Below are positions 1 to 8,762 of a stretch of 64,000 nucleotides of DNA, piece by piece (positions within the stretch are counted from its first letter, which is position 1; the number at the start of each line of letters is the position of its first letter). The position numbers and the translations under genes are program-made. The notes under the pieces are model-generated. The model had not been told where the DNA came from. It made no database searches and saw nothing but the letters and a program-made list of their open reading frames with translations. Source of the stretch: Pseudoxanthomonas sp. SE1 (lineage in GTDB: Bacteria; Pseudomonadota; Gammaproteobacteria; Xanthomonadales; Xanthomonadaceae); NCBI RefSeq assembly GCF_029542205.1, contig NZ_CP113783.1, positions 3,463,001 to 3,527,000 of the forward strand. Reading direction: 5' to 3'.

Positions 1-2
1 GC

Positions 3-491
3 TACGCTGCCCGCTACGACGACCTGTTCGGTTGCGAAGTCCGTTTCAACCAGCCGCGGCACGCCATGGTGGTGGACCGTCGCTGGCTGGAACTGCCGTT
101 CGCCAGCTACAACCCGGTGACGTCACGGCAGGCGCTCGCGTTGTGCCAGGCACAGCTGACGGCGATGTCGTTGCGTGGCGAGACCACCGCGGCGGTGGAG
201 CGGCAGTTGCGCCCGCGCCTGCGCGAGAACCCGCAGATGACCGACGTGGCCACCGCACTGCACCTCAGTGAGCGCACGCTGCGCCGCCAGCTCGCCGAGG
301 AAGGCACCAGCTTCAGCGCAGTGCACGACCGCGTGCGCACGGAACGCGCGCTGGAGCTGTTGCACGACGAAGAAACGACCATTGCCACCGTCGGCAGCCA
401 GATAGGCTTCAACGACGTGCGTGAATTCCGCCGCGCGTTCAAGCGCTGGACCGGGCACACGCCCAGCGACACGCGACGACGCCCCACGTAG
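3..491 (+). CDS. AraC-family transcriptional regulator, 3' part
   Basis: The gene enters from the left edge; its reading frame is open from base 3 and no start is visible. The first residues (YAARYDDLFG...VRFNQPRHAM) resemble the end of the ligand-binding domain of the AraC_binding_2 type. The last ~100 residues form the double helix-turn-helix of AraC/XylS: a first helix pair around LHLSERTLRRQL and the second around IATVGSQIGFND followed by the family signature FRRAFKRWTGHTPS. It probably binds DNA and responds to a small molecule, but its target is not visible. The stop codon lies inside a GTAG-headed palindrome that starts at 488. Confidence 0.88.
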   Translation, partial: YAARYDDLFGCEVRFNQPRHAMVVDRRWLELPFASYNPVTSRQALALCQAQLTAMSLRGETTAAVERQLRPRLRENPQMTDVATALHLSERTLRRQLAEEGTSFSAVHDRVRTERALELLHDEETTIATVGSQIGFNDVREFRRAFKRWTGHTPSDTRRRPT

Positions 492-570
492 AGCGGAGCT
501 TGCTCCGCCGCCTTTCGTTCTCGCGCAAACCTGCCGGATGGCATCCGGCGCCGGGCAAGCCCGGCGCTAC
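488..570. repeat. GTAG-headed REP-like pair (inverted)
   Basis: A palindrome beginning GTAGAGCGGAGCTTGCTCCGC (488-508) faces an inverted partner at 548-570 that ends CCCGGCGCTAC, so both arms carry GTAG at their outer end. This head-to-head arrangement is typical of REP/BIME elements mobilised by RAYT transposases. The pair lies between two convergent genes and may also act as a terminator. No transposase is present. Confidence 0.7.
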
Positions 571-583
571 GGGGTCTCCACGA

Positions 584-967
584 TCACTCCAGCACCATCA
601 CCGCATCGACTTCGAAAGCGGCGCCCTTCGGCAGGCCGGAGACTTCGATCGTCGAACGTGCGGGGTAAGGCGCGGCGAAATATTCCTGCATTACCGCATT
701 GACCGCCGCGAACTGCGACAGGTCGGTCAGGTACAGACCCAGGCGCACGATGCGGTCCAGCGAGCCGCCCGCCGCTTCGGCGACGGCCTTGAGGTTGTCG
801 AAAGCACGGCGGGCCTGCGCGCCGATGTCGCCTTCCACCAGATTGCCGGTGGCCGGATCCAGCGGGATCTGCCCCGAGAAGTACACGGTATTGCCCGCGC
901 GCACGGCCTGCGAATACGGACCGATGGCGGCCGGCGCCTGGTCGGTTTGGATGATCTGTTTGGTCAT
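584..967 (-). CDS. ridA: RidA family reactive intermediate deaminase
   Basis: A 127-residue protein of the YjgF/YER057c/UK114 family. RidA enzymes hydrolyse reactive enamine/imine intermediates released by PLP enzymes such as threonine dehydratase, protecting other PLP enzymes in the cytosol. The family hallmarks are visible: N-terminal [20 protein letters not shown], and the motif [12 protein letters not shown] containing the catalytic arginine. Length matches the family (about 125-130). The ATG at 967 is preceded by an AGGAG ribosome site. It sits downstream of spoT, as in many proteobacteria, with a REP pair between them. Confidence 0.95.
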   Translation of the reverse strand: MTKQIIQTDQAPAAIGPYSQAVRAGNTVYFSGQIPLDPATGNLVEGDIGAQARRAFDNLKAVAEAAGGSLDRIVRLGLYLTDLSQFAAVNAVMQEYFAAPYPARSTIEVSGLPKGAAFEVDAVMVLE

Positions 968-996
968 GGGCGACTCCTCAGTGGATAGCCGATTCT

Positions 997-1129
997 ACGT
1001 AGGGCGGGCCCAGGCCCGCCATCGCGCGCGACCCGATCACCTTCGCATTGATGGAAACAGGCAACCCAAGCGGATCGCCGCCATTGCGAACATGGGCGCC
1101 ACGACGGCGGGCCTGGGCCCGCCCTACGT
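997..1129. repeat. GTAG-headed REP-like pair
   Basis: The 24-base arm at 997-1020 (ACGTAGGGCGGGCCCAGGCC...) recurs as an exact reverse complement at 1106-1129, about 85 bases away. Each arm is itself a palindrome (GGCGGGCC/GGCCCGCC). The distal arm overlaps the last base of spoT. It fits a BIME between two co-directional minus-strand genes. Confidence 0.75.
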
Positions 1130-3300
1130 CACTGCCGGCGCACGCCGTGCACGACGTTGAGGCGCCGCAGCCGTCGCATCACTTCCGCCAGGTGGTTGCG
1201 GTCGCGTACCTGGATCGAGAAGCGCAGCACGGCGACGTTGATGTCGCGCTCCAGGTATTCGACCCGCTCGATGTTGGACTGGCTCTTCGCGACCGCCGCC
1301 GCGACCTGCGCCAGCACGCCGGGGCGATTCTCCACGTCGATCAGCAGGGCGGCGTCGTAGTCGCCGGTGACCCGTGCGTCCCAGGCGATCGGCACCCAGC
1401 GCTCGGGCGATTTGCGGAATTCGGTAACGTTGGGACAATCCAGCCGATGTACCACGATGCCCTTGCCGGCCGTGTGGTAACCCATGATCTCGTCGCCCGG
1501 GATGGGCTGGCAGCACTGCGCGAAGCTGACCACGCCGCGCTCGCCACCGGTGATCAGGATCTTCTCCTGCGAGTGCTTGGAGTGGCCGCCGGCACGCAGT
1601 TCGGCGAACGCGGTCAGCGCCTGCGCCGCCTGTGCCGGCATCCAGTTGCCCAGCGCCACGTCCGCCAGGAAGGCTTCCAGGCGCGGATACTTGTGCTCGG
1701 TGAGGAAGGCCTCCAGACGCTGCTGCGGCAGCCGCTCGAGCGAACTGTCCAGGTCCTCCAGCGCACGGTCCAGCATGCGGTGGCCCAGTTGTACGGCATC
1801 CTCGTGCTCCAGTTGCTTGAGCTGGTGCCGGATCGCGGTACGCGCCTTGCTGGTGACCACGAACTCCAGCCACTGCGGCTTGGGCGCGGCCGACTTGGCG
1901 GTGATGATCTCCACGCTCTGCCCGCTGGCGAGCTTGGTGCGCAGCGGCACCAGCTTCTTGTCCACGCGCGAGGCCACGGCCTGGTTGCCCACGTCCGTGT
2001 GCACGGCATAGGCGAAATCCAGCGCGGTCGAATTGCGCGGCAGCGACAGGATCTTCCCCTTCGGCGTGAACAGGTAGACCTCGTCCGGGAACAGGTCGAC
2101 CTTGACGTTCTCCAGGAACTCCAGCGACGAGCCCGCTGCGTGCTGGTTGTCGATCAGCTCGACGATCCACGCATGCGCGCGGTTCTGCGCGCTGTTGGGC
2201 GTGTCGGTACCGAACTTGTAGGTCCAGTGCGCCGCGATGCCGCGCTCGGCGATCAGGTCCATCTCGGTGGTGCGGATCTGCACTTCGATCGGCGAACCGT
2301 AGGGTCCGAACAGCACCGTGTGCAGCGACTGGTATCCGTTGGCCTTGGGAATGGCGATGAAATCGCGGAATCGTCCATCCAACGGCTTGTATTGCGCATG
2401 CACCGCGCCCAGTGCGTGGTAGCACGACGGCACCGAATCGACCACGACGCGGAACCCGAACACGTCCATCACCTGGTCGAAGCTTTTCCCTTCGCCCTGC
2501 ATCTTGTTGTAGATGCTCCAGGGCGTCTTGACCCGGCTGACCAGACGATGCTCGATGCCTTCCTTCGCCAGCCGCTGCGACAGATGCGCCTCGATCTGCG
2601 CCATCGATTCGCGGCGCATCACCGGCTGGCTGCGGATATGCTTTTCGATCACCGCGTGACGCCACGGATGCAGCGCGCGGAAGCCCAGGTCCTGCAGTTC
2701 GGACTTGACCAGGTTCATGCCCAGCCGCTGTGCGATGGGCGCGTAGATCTCCAGCGTCTCGCGGGCGATGCGCCCGCGGGCCTCGGCGCTCTGTGCACCG
2801 AGGGTCCGCATGTTGTGCAGGCGGTCGGCCAGCTTGATCATGATCACGCGCAGGTCGCGCGACATGGCCAGCAGCATCTTGCGGAAGCTCTCGGCCGCCG
2901 CTTCCTGACGGTCGCGGAACTTCAGCTTGTCCAGCTTGGTGACGCCTTCCACAAGCTCGGCGACCGACTCGCCGAACTCGGCCGCGATCTCCGCACCGGT
3001 CAGCGGCGTGTCCTCGATGGTGTCGTGCAGGATGGCCGCGATCAGCGTTTCCGCGTCCATGCCAAGTTCGGCCAGCACGCCCGCCACCGCCACCGGATGG
3101 GTGATGTAGGGCTCGCCCGACTTGCGGGTCTGCCCGACATGCGCGGCGGCGCCGACCTCCCATGCGCGTCGCAGCAGCGGCAGCTGGTCCTTGGGCAGGT
3201 AGCGCGCGGTCTTCTCGAACTGCGCGACGTACTCCGGCACCGTTTCGTCGCGCGGCGAAGCGGGGTTGCGGACTGCCTTGGCGATGCGACCTGAACTCAT
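1129..3300 (-). CDS. spoT: Bifunctional (p)ppGpp synthetase/hydrolase SpoT
   Basis: A 723-residue long RelA/SpoT homologue that makes and degrades the alarmone (p)ppGpp. Domains in order: HD hydrolase (H68 in THPVAV and HD at 92-93 in AAILHDTIEDT, intact, so hydrolase-competent); synthetase (~255-370, with DVFGFRVVV, IPKANGYQSLHT and VQIRT); TGS (~395-455, LFTPKGKILSLPR); and a C-terminal ACT domain (~645-720). The synthetase loop reads RFRD, a conservative variant of the RxKD signature of bifunctional enzymes rather than the EXDD of RelA. The gene follows rpoZ on the same strand, the usual order. A hairpin lies between them. The ribosome site before the start is weak. Confidence 0.97.
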   Translation of the reverse strand: MSSGRIAKAVRNPASPRDETVPEYVAQFEKTARYLPKDQLPLLRRAWEVGAAAHVGQTRKSGEPYITHPVAVAGVLAELGMDAETLIAAILHDTIEDTPLTGAEIAAEFGESVAELVEGVTKLDKLKFRDRQEAAAESFRKMLLAMSRDLRVIMIKLADRLHNMRTLGAQSAEARGRIARETLEIYAPIAQRLGMNLVKSELQDLGFRALHPWRHAVIEKHIRSQPVMRRESMAQIEAHLSQRLAKEGIEHRLVSRVKTPWSIYNKMQGEGKSFDQVMDVFGFRVVVDSVPSCYHALGAVHAQYKPLDGRFRDFIAIPKANGYQSLHTVLFGPYGSPIEVQIRTTEMDLIAERGIAAHWTYKFGTDTPNSAQNRAHAWIVELIDNQHAAGSSLEFLENVKVDLFPDEVYLFTPKGKILSLPRNSTALDFAYAVHTDVGNQAVASRVDKKLVPLRTKLASGQSVEIITAKSAAPKPQWLEFVVTSKARTAIRHQLKQLEHEDAVQLGHRMLDRALEDLDSSLERLPQQRLEAFLTEHKYPRLEAFLADVALGNWMPAQAAQALTAFAELRAGGHSKHSQEKILITGGERGVVSFAQCCQPIPGDEIMGYHTAGKGIVVHRLDCPNVTEFRKSPERWVPIAWDARVTGDYDAALLIDVENRPGVLAQVAAAVAKSQSNIERVEYLERDINVAVLRFSIQVRDRNHLAEVMRRLRRLNVVHGVRRQ

Positions 3301-3372
3301 GCCGCCAGCCTATGCCAGTCACGTCGCAACGGCAACGCGCGCGCCTGCCCGATGCGCGCCTGCCTGGAACGC

Positions 3373-3398
3373 AGAAAGCCCGCTTGCGCGGGCTTTCT
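3373..3398. terminator. Hairpin between rpoZ and spoT
   Basis: An 11-bp perfect stem, AGAAAGCCCGC / GCGGGCTTTCT, with a 4-base loop. It lies 40 bases after the rpoZ stop on the minus strand. There is no clear U-tract after it in that direction, so it may attenuate rather than fully stop readthrough into spoT. Confidence 0.6.
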
Positions 3399-3438
3399 GG
3401 TCATCGCCGGTTTCGATGGAAACCCGAGGCGGGGTCGA

Positions 3439-3738
3439 TCAATCGTCGCCCTTGGACAGGTCGTCGTCGGCGACCACTTCGGCGGCGGCCCATTCCAGCG
3501 CTTCGCGCTCGGCGCGCTCGCGCTCGGCCTTCTCGACGCGGTCGATCAGGTCGTTGTCGATCCTGCGGGCGGCGATTTCACGCAGCGCCAGCACGGTGGG
3601 CTTGTCCTGGTGTTCGCTGTTGTCGATGGTCGGCTCCACGCCGTTCGCCAACTGGCGGGCGCGCTTGGCAGCCATCGTGACCAGGTCGAAACGGTTATCG
3701 ACGACTTCCAGGCAATCTTCAACGGTGATGCGGGCCAT
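3439..3738 (-). CDS. rpoZ: RNA polymerase omega subunit
   Basis: A 99-residue omega subunit, which helps assemble RNA polymerase (chaperones beta') and forms part of a ppGpp-binding site. The start [11 protein letters not shown] and the following [16 protein letters not shown] and [11 protein letters not shown] are the classic family sequence. I chose this ATG because upstream in-frame codons do not look coding and family members start with MARITVED. The C-terminus is a charged Glu/Arg helix and acidic tail. It sits between gmk and spoT in the conserved order. Confidence 0.96.
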   Translation of the reverse strand: MARITVEDCLEVVDNRFDLVTMAAKRARQLANGVEPTIDNSEHQDKPTVLALREIAARRIDNDLIDRVEKAERERAEREALEWAAAEVVADDDLSKGDD

Positions 3739-3866
3739 GCGGGCTCCCGGCAGCCTGTTGGCCGCCCAGTGAATGGGGAAAGGGCGTCGATTGTAGGCGG
3801 GCGAGCCCGGATACGCAAGCCTTCCCTTGCAAATCAAGGATTTAAGACGCACGGGGCCGCCATCCA

Positions 3867-3950
3867 GTAGTGCGGAGCTCGCTCCGCTGCTCCTTGCACC
3901 TGACCTTCCCATCCTGGATGGCGTGCGGAGCCGAGCAAGCTCGGCTCTAC
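3867..3950. repeat. GTAG-headed REP-like pair
   Basis: GTAGTGCGGAGCTCGCTCCGC at 3867-3887 and an inverted arm at 3928-3950 (GAGCCGAGCAAGCTCGGCTC + TAC). This is the same subtype as the element at 488. It fills the gap between gmk and rpoZ, which otherwise shows nothing recognisable. Confidence 0.7.
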
Positions 3951-3952
3951 CT

Positions 3953-4570
3953 TCATTCCGCCAGCAGGGTGGCGATCAGGCCGGCGTGCCGGACATCCTG
4001 CGCCTCGCGGCGCAGTCGGCTGGCGGTGAAGATGGCGTGCATCTGCTCGACGGCGGTCTCGAACACATCGTTGACGATCACGTAGTCGAATTCCGCGTAG
4101 TGCGACATTTCCTCGCGGGCGGCCGCCAGCCGGCGCTGGATGACCTCCTCGCTGTCCTGCCCGCGCGCCCGCATGCGCTGTTCAAGCGCGTCGCGCGAGG
4201 GCGGCAGGATGAACACACTGACCGCGTCCGGCACCTTCTCGCGCACTTGGCGGGCGCCCTGCCAGTCGATTTCCAGCAGCACGTCCTTGCCTGCCGCGAG
4301 CTGCGGTTCGACCGACTGGCGCGCGGTGCCCTTCCAGTCGCCGTGCACCTCGGCGTACTCGAAGAAGTCGCCTGCACGGATCATCGCCTTGAATTCGTCG
4401 GCGCTGATGAAGTGGTAGTGCTGCGCATGCCGTTCACCGGGACGCGCGCCACGCGAAGTGAACGAGATCGACAGCGCGATATCCTCGTCCCGCGCCAGCA
4501 CGGCATTGACGATGCTGCTCTTGCCCGCGCCCGAGGGGGCCGCGACGATGTAGAGGGTTCCGCGCTTCAT
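3953..4570 (-). CDS. gmk: Guanylate kinase
   Basis: A 205-residue enzyme that phosphorylates GMP to GDP with ATP in the cytosol. The P-loop APSGAGKSS is at residues 11-19. [19 protein letters not shown] is the GMP-binding region and [12 protein letters not shown] is the conserved central motif. Length is normal. The start codon overlaps the stop of the yicC gene upstream (ATGA at 4567-4570), indicating translational coupling. Confidence 0.97.
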   Translation of the reverse strand: MKRGTLYIVAAPSGAGKSSIVNAVLARDEDIALSISFTSRGARPGERHAQHYHFISADEFKAMIRAGDFFEYAEVHGDWKGTARQSVEPQLAAGKDVLLEIDWQGARQVREKVPDAVSVFILPPSRDALEQRMRARGQDSEEVIQRRLAAAREEMSHYAEFDYVIVNDVFETAVEQMHAIFTASRLRREAQDVRHAGLIATLLAE

Positions 4571-5427
4571 TCGATGTTCTGCGCCTGTTCGCGGATCTGG
4601 TCGATCAGCACCTTCAGCTCCACGGCGATGTTGGTGGTGCGGACGTCGACCGACTTGGAGCCGAGGGTGTTCGCTTCACGGTTGAATTCCTGCAGCAGGA
4701 AGTCCAGCCGCCGACCCTGCGGTTCCTTCTGGGTGAAGACGCGGCGGATCTCCTTGATGTGGCTGTCGAGGCGGTCGAGTTCCTCGTCCACGTCGAGCTT
4801 CTGCAACCACAGCACCAGTTCCTGCTCCAGCCGGCCCTGCTCCATGTTCTGCGCCACGTCGGCCAGGCGAAGTTCCAGCTTCTGCCGCTGCCCCGCGCGG
4901 ATGTGCGGGATCAGGGTCCGTACCTCGGCCGCCAGCGCGGCAATGCCATCCACGCGCTCCAGGATCGCCGCCACCAGCTTGCCGCCCTCGCGTTCGCGCG
5001 CCGCGACGAACTGGTCGAGCACCGCGTCCAGCAAGGCCAGCGCCTCGGCCTGCAGCGCGTCCATGTCCACGCCCTTGCTCTGCAGCACGCCGGGGAACTG
5101 CAGCAGGTCGGTCAGATCGGTGCGCAGGTTGGGCAGGCGCGAGGACAGTTCCAGCGCGAGCTCCGACAGCTGTGCGATGACACCGGGATTGATCTGCAGG
5201 GCACCCCCGCCTTCCGGCGCCCGCAGGCGCAGCGTCAGGTCCAGCTTGCCGCGCGAGACGCGCGAGGCGACCCGTTCGCGCAGCGCCGGTTCGAGCACGC
5301 GCAGTTCGTCCGGCAGGCGGACACCCAGTTCAAGGAAACGGTGGTTGACCGCGCGCAGTTCGGCGGCGAGCGAGCCGCCCTCGGTGGCGCGCTCGGCAGT
5401 GGCGAACGCCGTCATGCTGCGGATCAT
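4567..5427 (-). CDS. yicC: YicC family protein
   Basis: A 286-residue member of the YicC/YloC family, for which endoribonuclease activity has been reported in E. coli. The start MIRSMTAFA is the family's usual beginning; an ATG four codons upstream is less likely. Other family blocks are [12 protein letters not shown] near the N-terminus and the C-terminal [19 protein letters not shown]. It overlaps gmk by four bases, and lies divergent from rph, so the short gap between them should hold both promoters. Confidence 0.93.
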   Translation of the reverse strand: MIRSMTAFATAERATEGGSLAAELRAVNHRFLELGVRLPDELRVLEPALRERVASRVSRGKLDLTLRLRAPEGGGALQINPGVIAQLSELALELSSRLPNLRTDLTDLLQFPGVLQSKGVDMDALQAEALALLDAVLDQFVAAREREGGKLVAAILERVDGIAALAAEVRTLIPHIRAGQRQKLELRLADVAQNMEQGRLEQELVLWLQKLDVDEELDRLDSHIKEIRRVFTQKEPQGRRLDFLLQEFNREANTLGSKSVDVRTTNIAVELKVLIDQIREQAQNIE

Positions 5428-5556
5428 GCAGGTGCCCATCGGACCAGTGAGCGGCGCATCTTAGCAGCCTGCGTGGCGCGGACCGGGCCCGGCCGGACCA
5501 ACCAGCCCGAACGGCACGGACTGCTAGACTTCGCCCCCCTCATCGCGGATGCCCCC

Positions 5557-6288
<732 letters not shown>

Positions 6289-6300
6289 TTCCGCACCCTT

Positions 6301-6376
6301 GTAGGAGCGCCCCATGGGCGCGATGCTCTTCGAGCAGATCACGCAGAACCGCATCGCGCCCGAGGGCGCTCCTACA
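6301..6376. repeat. GTAG-headed REP-like pair
   Basis: GTAGGAGCGCCCCATGGGCG at 6301-6320 and an inverted arm ending GGGCGCTCCTAC at 6376, with inner ATGCTCTTCG/CGCATC segments. It lies between rph and the VOC gene, in transcribed sequence. Confidence 0.75.
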
Positions 6377-6392
6377 AGAATCCGGAAATCTC

Positions 6393-6779
6393 ATGCAGAC
6401 CCTCACCCTGATTACCCTGGTCGTCGACGACTACGACCGCGCCATCGCGCACTACTGTGGCGCGCTGGGCTTCGAACTGCGCGAGGACACGGACCAGGGC
6501 CACAAGCGCTGGGTGCATGTCGCCCCGCCGGGCAGCACCGAAACCGGCCTGCTGCTGGCGGTCGCCAGCACGGACGAACAGCGCGCGCGCATCGGTGACC
6601 AGACCGGCGGGCGCGTGGCCTTCTTCCTGCAGACCGACGACTTCTGGCGCGACCATGCGCGCATGGTCGCCGCCGGCATCGAGTTCCTCGAAACCCCGCG
6701 CGAGGAAAGTTACGCCACCGTCGCGGTGTTCCGCGATGCGTACGGCAACCGCTGGGACCTGCTGCAACCCAAGGACTGA
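6393..6779 (+). CDS. VOC superfamily protein (glyoxalase/bleomycin-resistance fold)
   Basis: A 128-residue vicinal-oxygen-chelate protein of the YP_006 type. The two beta-alpha-beta modules are visible: LVVDDYDRAIAHYCGALGF at the start and AVFRDAYGNRWDLLQ at the end. The substrate cannot be told from the sequence. It lies 6 bases upstream of rdgB and is probably co-transcribed with it. Confidence 0.85.
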   Translation: MQTLTLITLVVDDYDRAIAHYCGALGFELREDTDQGHKRWVHVAPPGSTETGLLLAVASTDEQRARIGDQTGGRVAFFLQTDDFWRDHARMVAAGIEFLETPREESYATVAVFRDAYGNRWDLLQPKD

Positions 6780-6785
6780 TCCGAC

Positions 6786-7379
6786 ATGAAGCTCGTTCTC
6801 GCCTCCTCCAACCACGGCAAGCTGGAAGAACTGCGCAGCCTGCTGGCCGATACCGGCATCGAACTGATCGCACAGTCCGACCTGGGCGTGGAGGATGCCG
6901 ACGAAACCGGCGCCACGTTCATCGAGAACGCGCTGATCAAGGCGCGCCATGCCAGCCTGCAGACCGGGCTTCCCGCGCTGGCCGATGATTCCGGCATCTG
7001 CGTCGACGCGCTGAACGGTGCGCCTGGTCTGTATTCGGCACGCTACGCCGGCGAGCACGGCCATGCCGACCGCAATATCGACAAACTGCTGGACGCATTG
7101 AAGGACACGCCTGGCGAACAGCGTGGCGCGCACTTCTATTGCGTCCTGGTGCTGCTGCGCCATGCGCACGATCCGCAACCGCTGATCGTCGAAGGCGAGT
7201 GGCAGGGCCGCATCCTGCTTGAACGTCGCGGCACCGGCGGACATGGCTACGACCCGGTGTTCTTCGACCCGCAGTTCGGCCAGTCGGCGGCGGAGATGCC
7301 GCTGGACGAGAAGAACCGCATCAGCCATCGCGGCAAGGCGCTGGCGGGATTGAAGCAGCGGCTGCAGACATTGCTGTAG
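6786..7379 (+). CDS. rdgB: XTP/dITP pyrophosphatase
   Basis: A 197-residue Ham1/RdgB nucleoside-triphosphate pyrophosphohydrolase that removes deaminated purine nucleotides (ITP, dITP, XTP) from the pool. Visible motifs: N-terminal [42 protein letters not shown] (metal/substrate site), [11 protein letters not shown] and the C-terminal [11 protein letters not shown]. It is followed by a repeat-filled gap and then hemW, the usual partner. Confidence 0.97.
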   Translation: MKLVLASSNHGKLEELRSLLADTGIELIAQSDLGVEDADETGATFIENALIKARHASLQTGLPALADDSGICVDALNGAPGLYSARYAGEHGHADRNIDKLLDALKDTPGEQRGAHFYCVLVLLRHAHDPQPLIVEGEWQGRILLERRGTGGHGYDPVFFDPQFGQSAAEMPLDEKNRISHRGKALAGLKQRLQTLL

Positions 7380-7508
7380 GGCCGCCCTTCTTGCCCCAAC
7401 GGGGTATCGCTGCCCCAACGGGGCACATGGGCGCGGTGCGCTCCCGTACGGCCACGCAAGAAGCATCGCGGGCGTGTATCCCATGCGGGGCACGGAACCC
7501 GCTCCTAC
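7376..7508. repeat. REP-like pair enclosing a tandem palindrome
   Basis: The region opens with GTAGGGCCGCCC and ends with the arm CCCGCTCCTAC, so it looks like another GTAG pair, more degenerate. Inside it the palindrome TGCCCCAACGGGG occurs twice, at 7392-7404 and 7411-7423, six bases apart. It separates rdgB and hemW. Confidence 0.5.
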
Positions 7509-7517
7509 AATAGACCC

Positions 7518-8672
7518 ATGCTGATCCCGCCTCCCCTGTCGCTGTACGTCCACATGCCGTGGTGCGTGCGCAAATGTCCGTACTGCGATTTCAATTCGCA
7601 CCAGGGCAAGGGCGAGCTGCCGTTCGATGCCTATGTCGAGGCGCTGCTGCGCGACCTGGACCACGATCTGCCGCTGGTGTGGGGGCGCACGGTGCACAGC
7701 GTCTTCTTCGGTGGTGGCACGCCCAGCCTGTTCCCGCCGGAGGCCATCGACCGCTTCCTGCAGGCCGCAAGCAGCCGGCTGCGTTTCGCACCGGGGCTGG
7801 AAGTGACGCTGGAGACCAATCCCGGCACCGCCGAGCATGGCCGTTTCGAGAGCTACCGCGCGGCCGGCGTGAACCGCATCAGCTTCGGCATCCAGAGCTT
7901 CGACGACGGCAGCCTGGAGAAGCTCGGTCGCATCCACGACAGCCGCGAGGCCGAGCAGGCCGTGAAGCTGGCGCAGGATGCCGGCTTCGACAACCTCAAC
8001 CTCGACCTGATGTACGCCCTGCCCGGCCAGACCCTGGCCATGGCCGAACATGACCTGCAACGCGCCTTCGCGCTGCGACCCGCGCACATCTCCCACTACC
8101 AGCTGACGCTGGAGCCGAACACGGTGTTCTTCTCGCGGCCTCCGCAGGGCATACCCGACGACGACCATGCCTGGGACATGCAGGAACACTGCCAGGCGCT
8201 GCTCGCCGATGCCGGCTATGGCCACTACGAGGTCAGCGCCTACGCGCAACCGGGCCGTCGCTGCGCGCACAACATGAACTACTGGCGTTACGGCGATTAC
8301 GTGGGGATCGGTGCCGGTGCGCACGGCAAGATCACCTCGGGTGCCACCGGGCAGATCCTGCGCCGCTGGAAGGTGAAGCACCCCACGGGCTATCTGGCGA
8401 CCGCGGGCACGCCGCAGGCCATCGGCGGCGATGACGACATCACGCCGGAACGCCGGCCGTTCGAATTCATGCTCAATGCGCTGCGGCTGCAGGAAGGCTT
8501 TGCGTTGGCCGATTTCACCGCCACTACCGGCCTGCCCGTCGCAATGATCGAGGTGGCGCTGGAACAGGCCCGGCAGCATGGCTGGCTCGATCTGTCGGAC
8601 AGCCATGTGCGGCCCACGGCCCTGGGCCGCCGGTTCACCAACGACGTGATCGAACTGTTCCTCGACACCTGA
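7518..8672 (+). CDS. hemW: Heme chaperone HemW (radical SAM)
   Basis: A 384-residue HemW-type radical SAM protein, often mis-named coproporphyrinogen III oxidase; HemW is known to bind and deliver heme. The [4Fe-4S] motif CVRKCPYC (C16, C20, C23) is intact. FFGGGTPSLF and LETNPGTAE are the SAM-binding GGE-like and following segments. MNYWRYGDYVGIGAGAHG is characteristic of the HemW family. The true oxidase HemN usually carries CxxxCxxCxC; here the residue after the third Cys is Asp, consistent with HemW. Confidence 0.94.
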   Translation: MLIPPPLSLYVHMPWCVRKCPYCDFNSHQGKGELPFDAYVEALLRDLDHDLPLVWGRTVHSVFFGGGTPSLFPPEAIDRFLQAASSRLRFAPGLEVTLETNPGTAEHGRFESYRAAGVNRISFGIQSFDDGSLEKLGRIHDSREAEQAVKLAQDAGFDNLNLDLMYALPGQTLAMAEHDLQRAFALRPAHISHYQLTLEPNTVFFSRPPQGIPDDDHAWDMQEHCQALLADAGYGHYEVSAYAQPGRRCAHNMNYWRYGDYVGIGAGAHGKITSGATGQILRRWKVKHPTGYLATAGTPQAIGGDDDITPERRPFEFMLNALRLQEGFALADFTATTGLPVAMIEVALEQARQHGWLDLSDSHVRPTALGRRFTNDVIELFLDT

Positions 8673-8762
8673 GGCCGGCGCCGTCTCCGCGTGGCGACGG
8701 ATGGATGCGCAGGCAACGCCGGGTGTGATAATGATGGAGTTACAGGGGAGCCTACTGCACCG

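Noticed and set aside
1048..3294. Very long open frame antisense to spoT
   Set aside because: It covers the opposite strand of a clear SpoT gene. In high-GC genomes third-position bias leaves long open antisense frames; its His/Arg/Leu-rich content is not protein-like.
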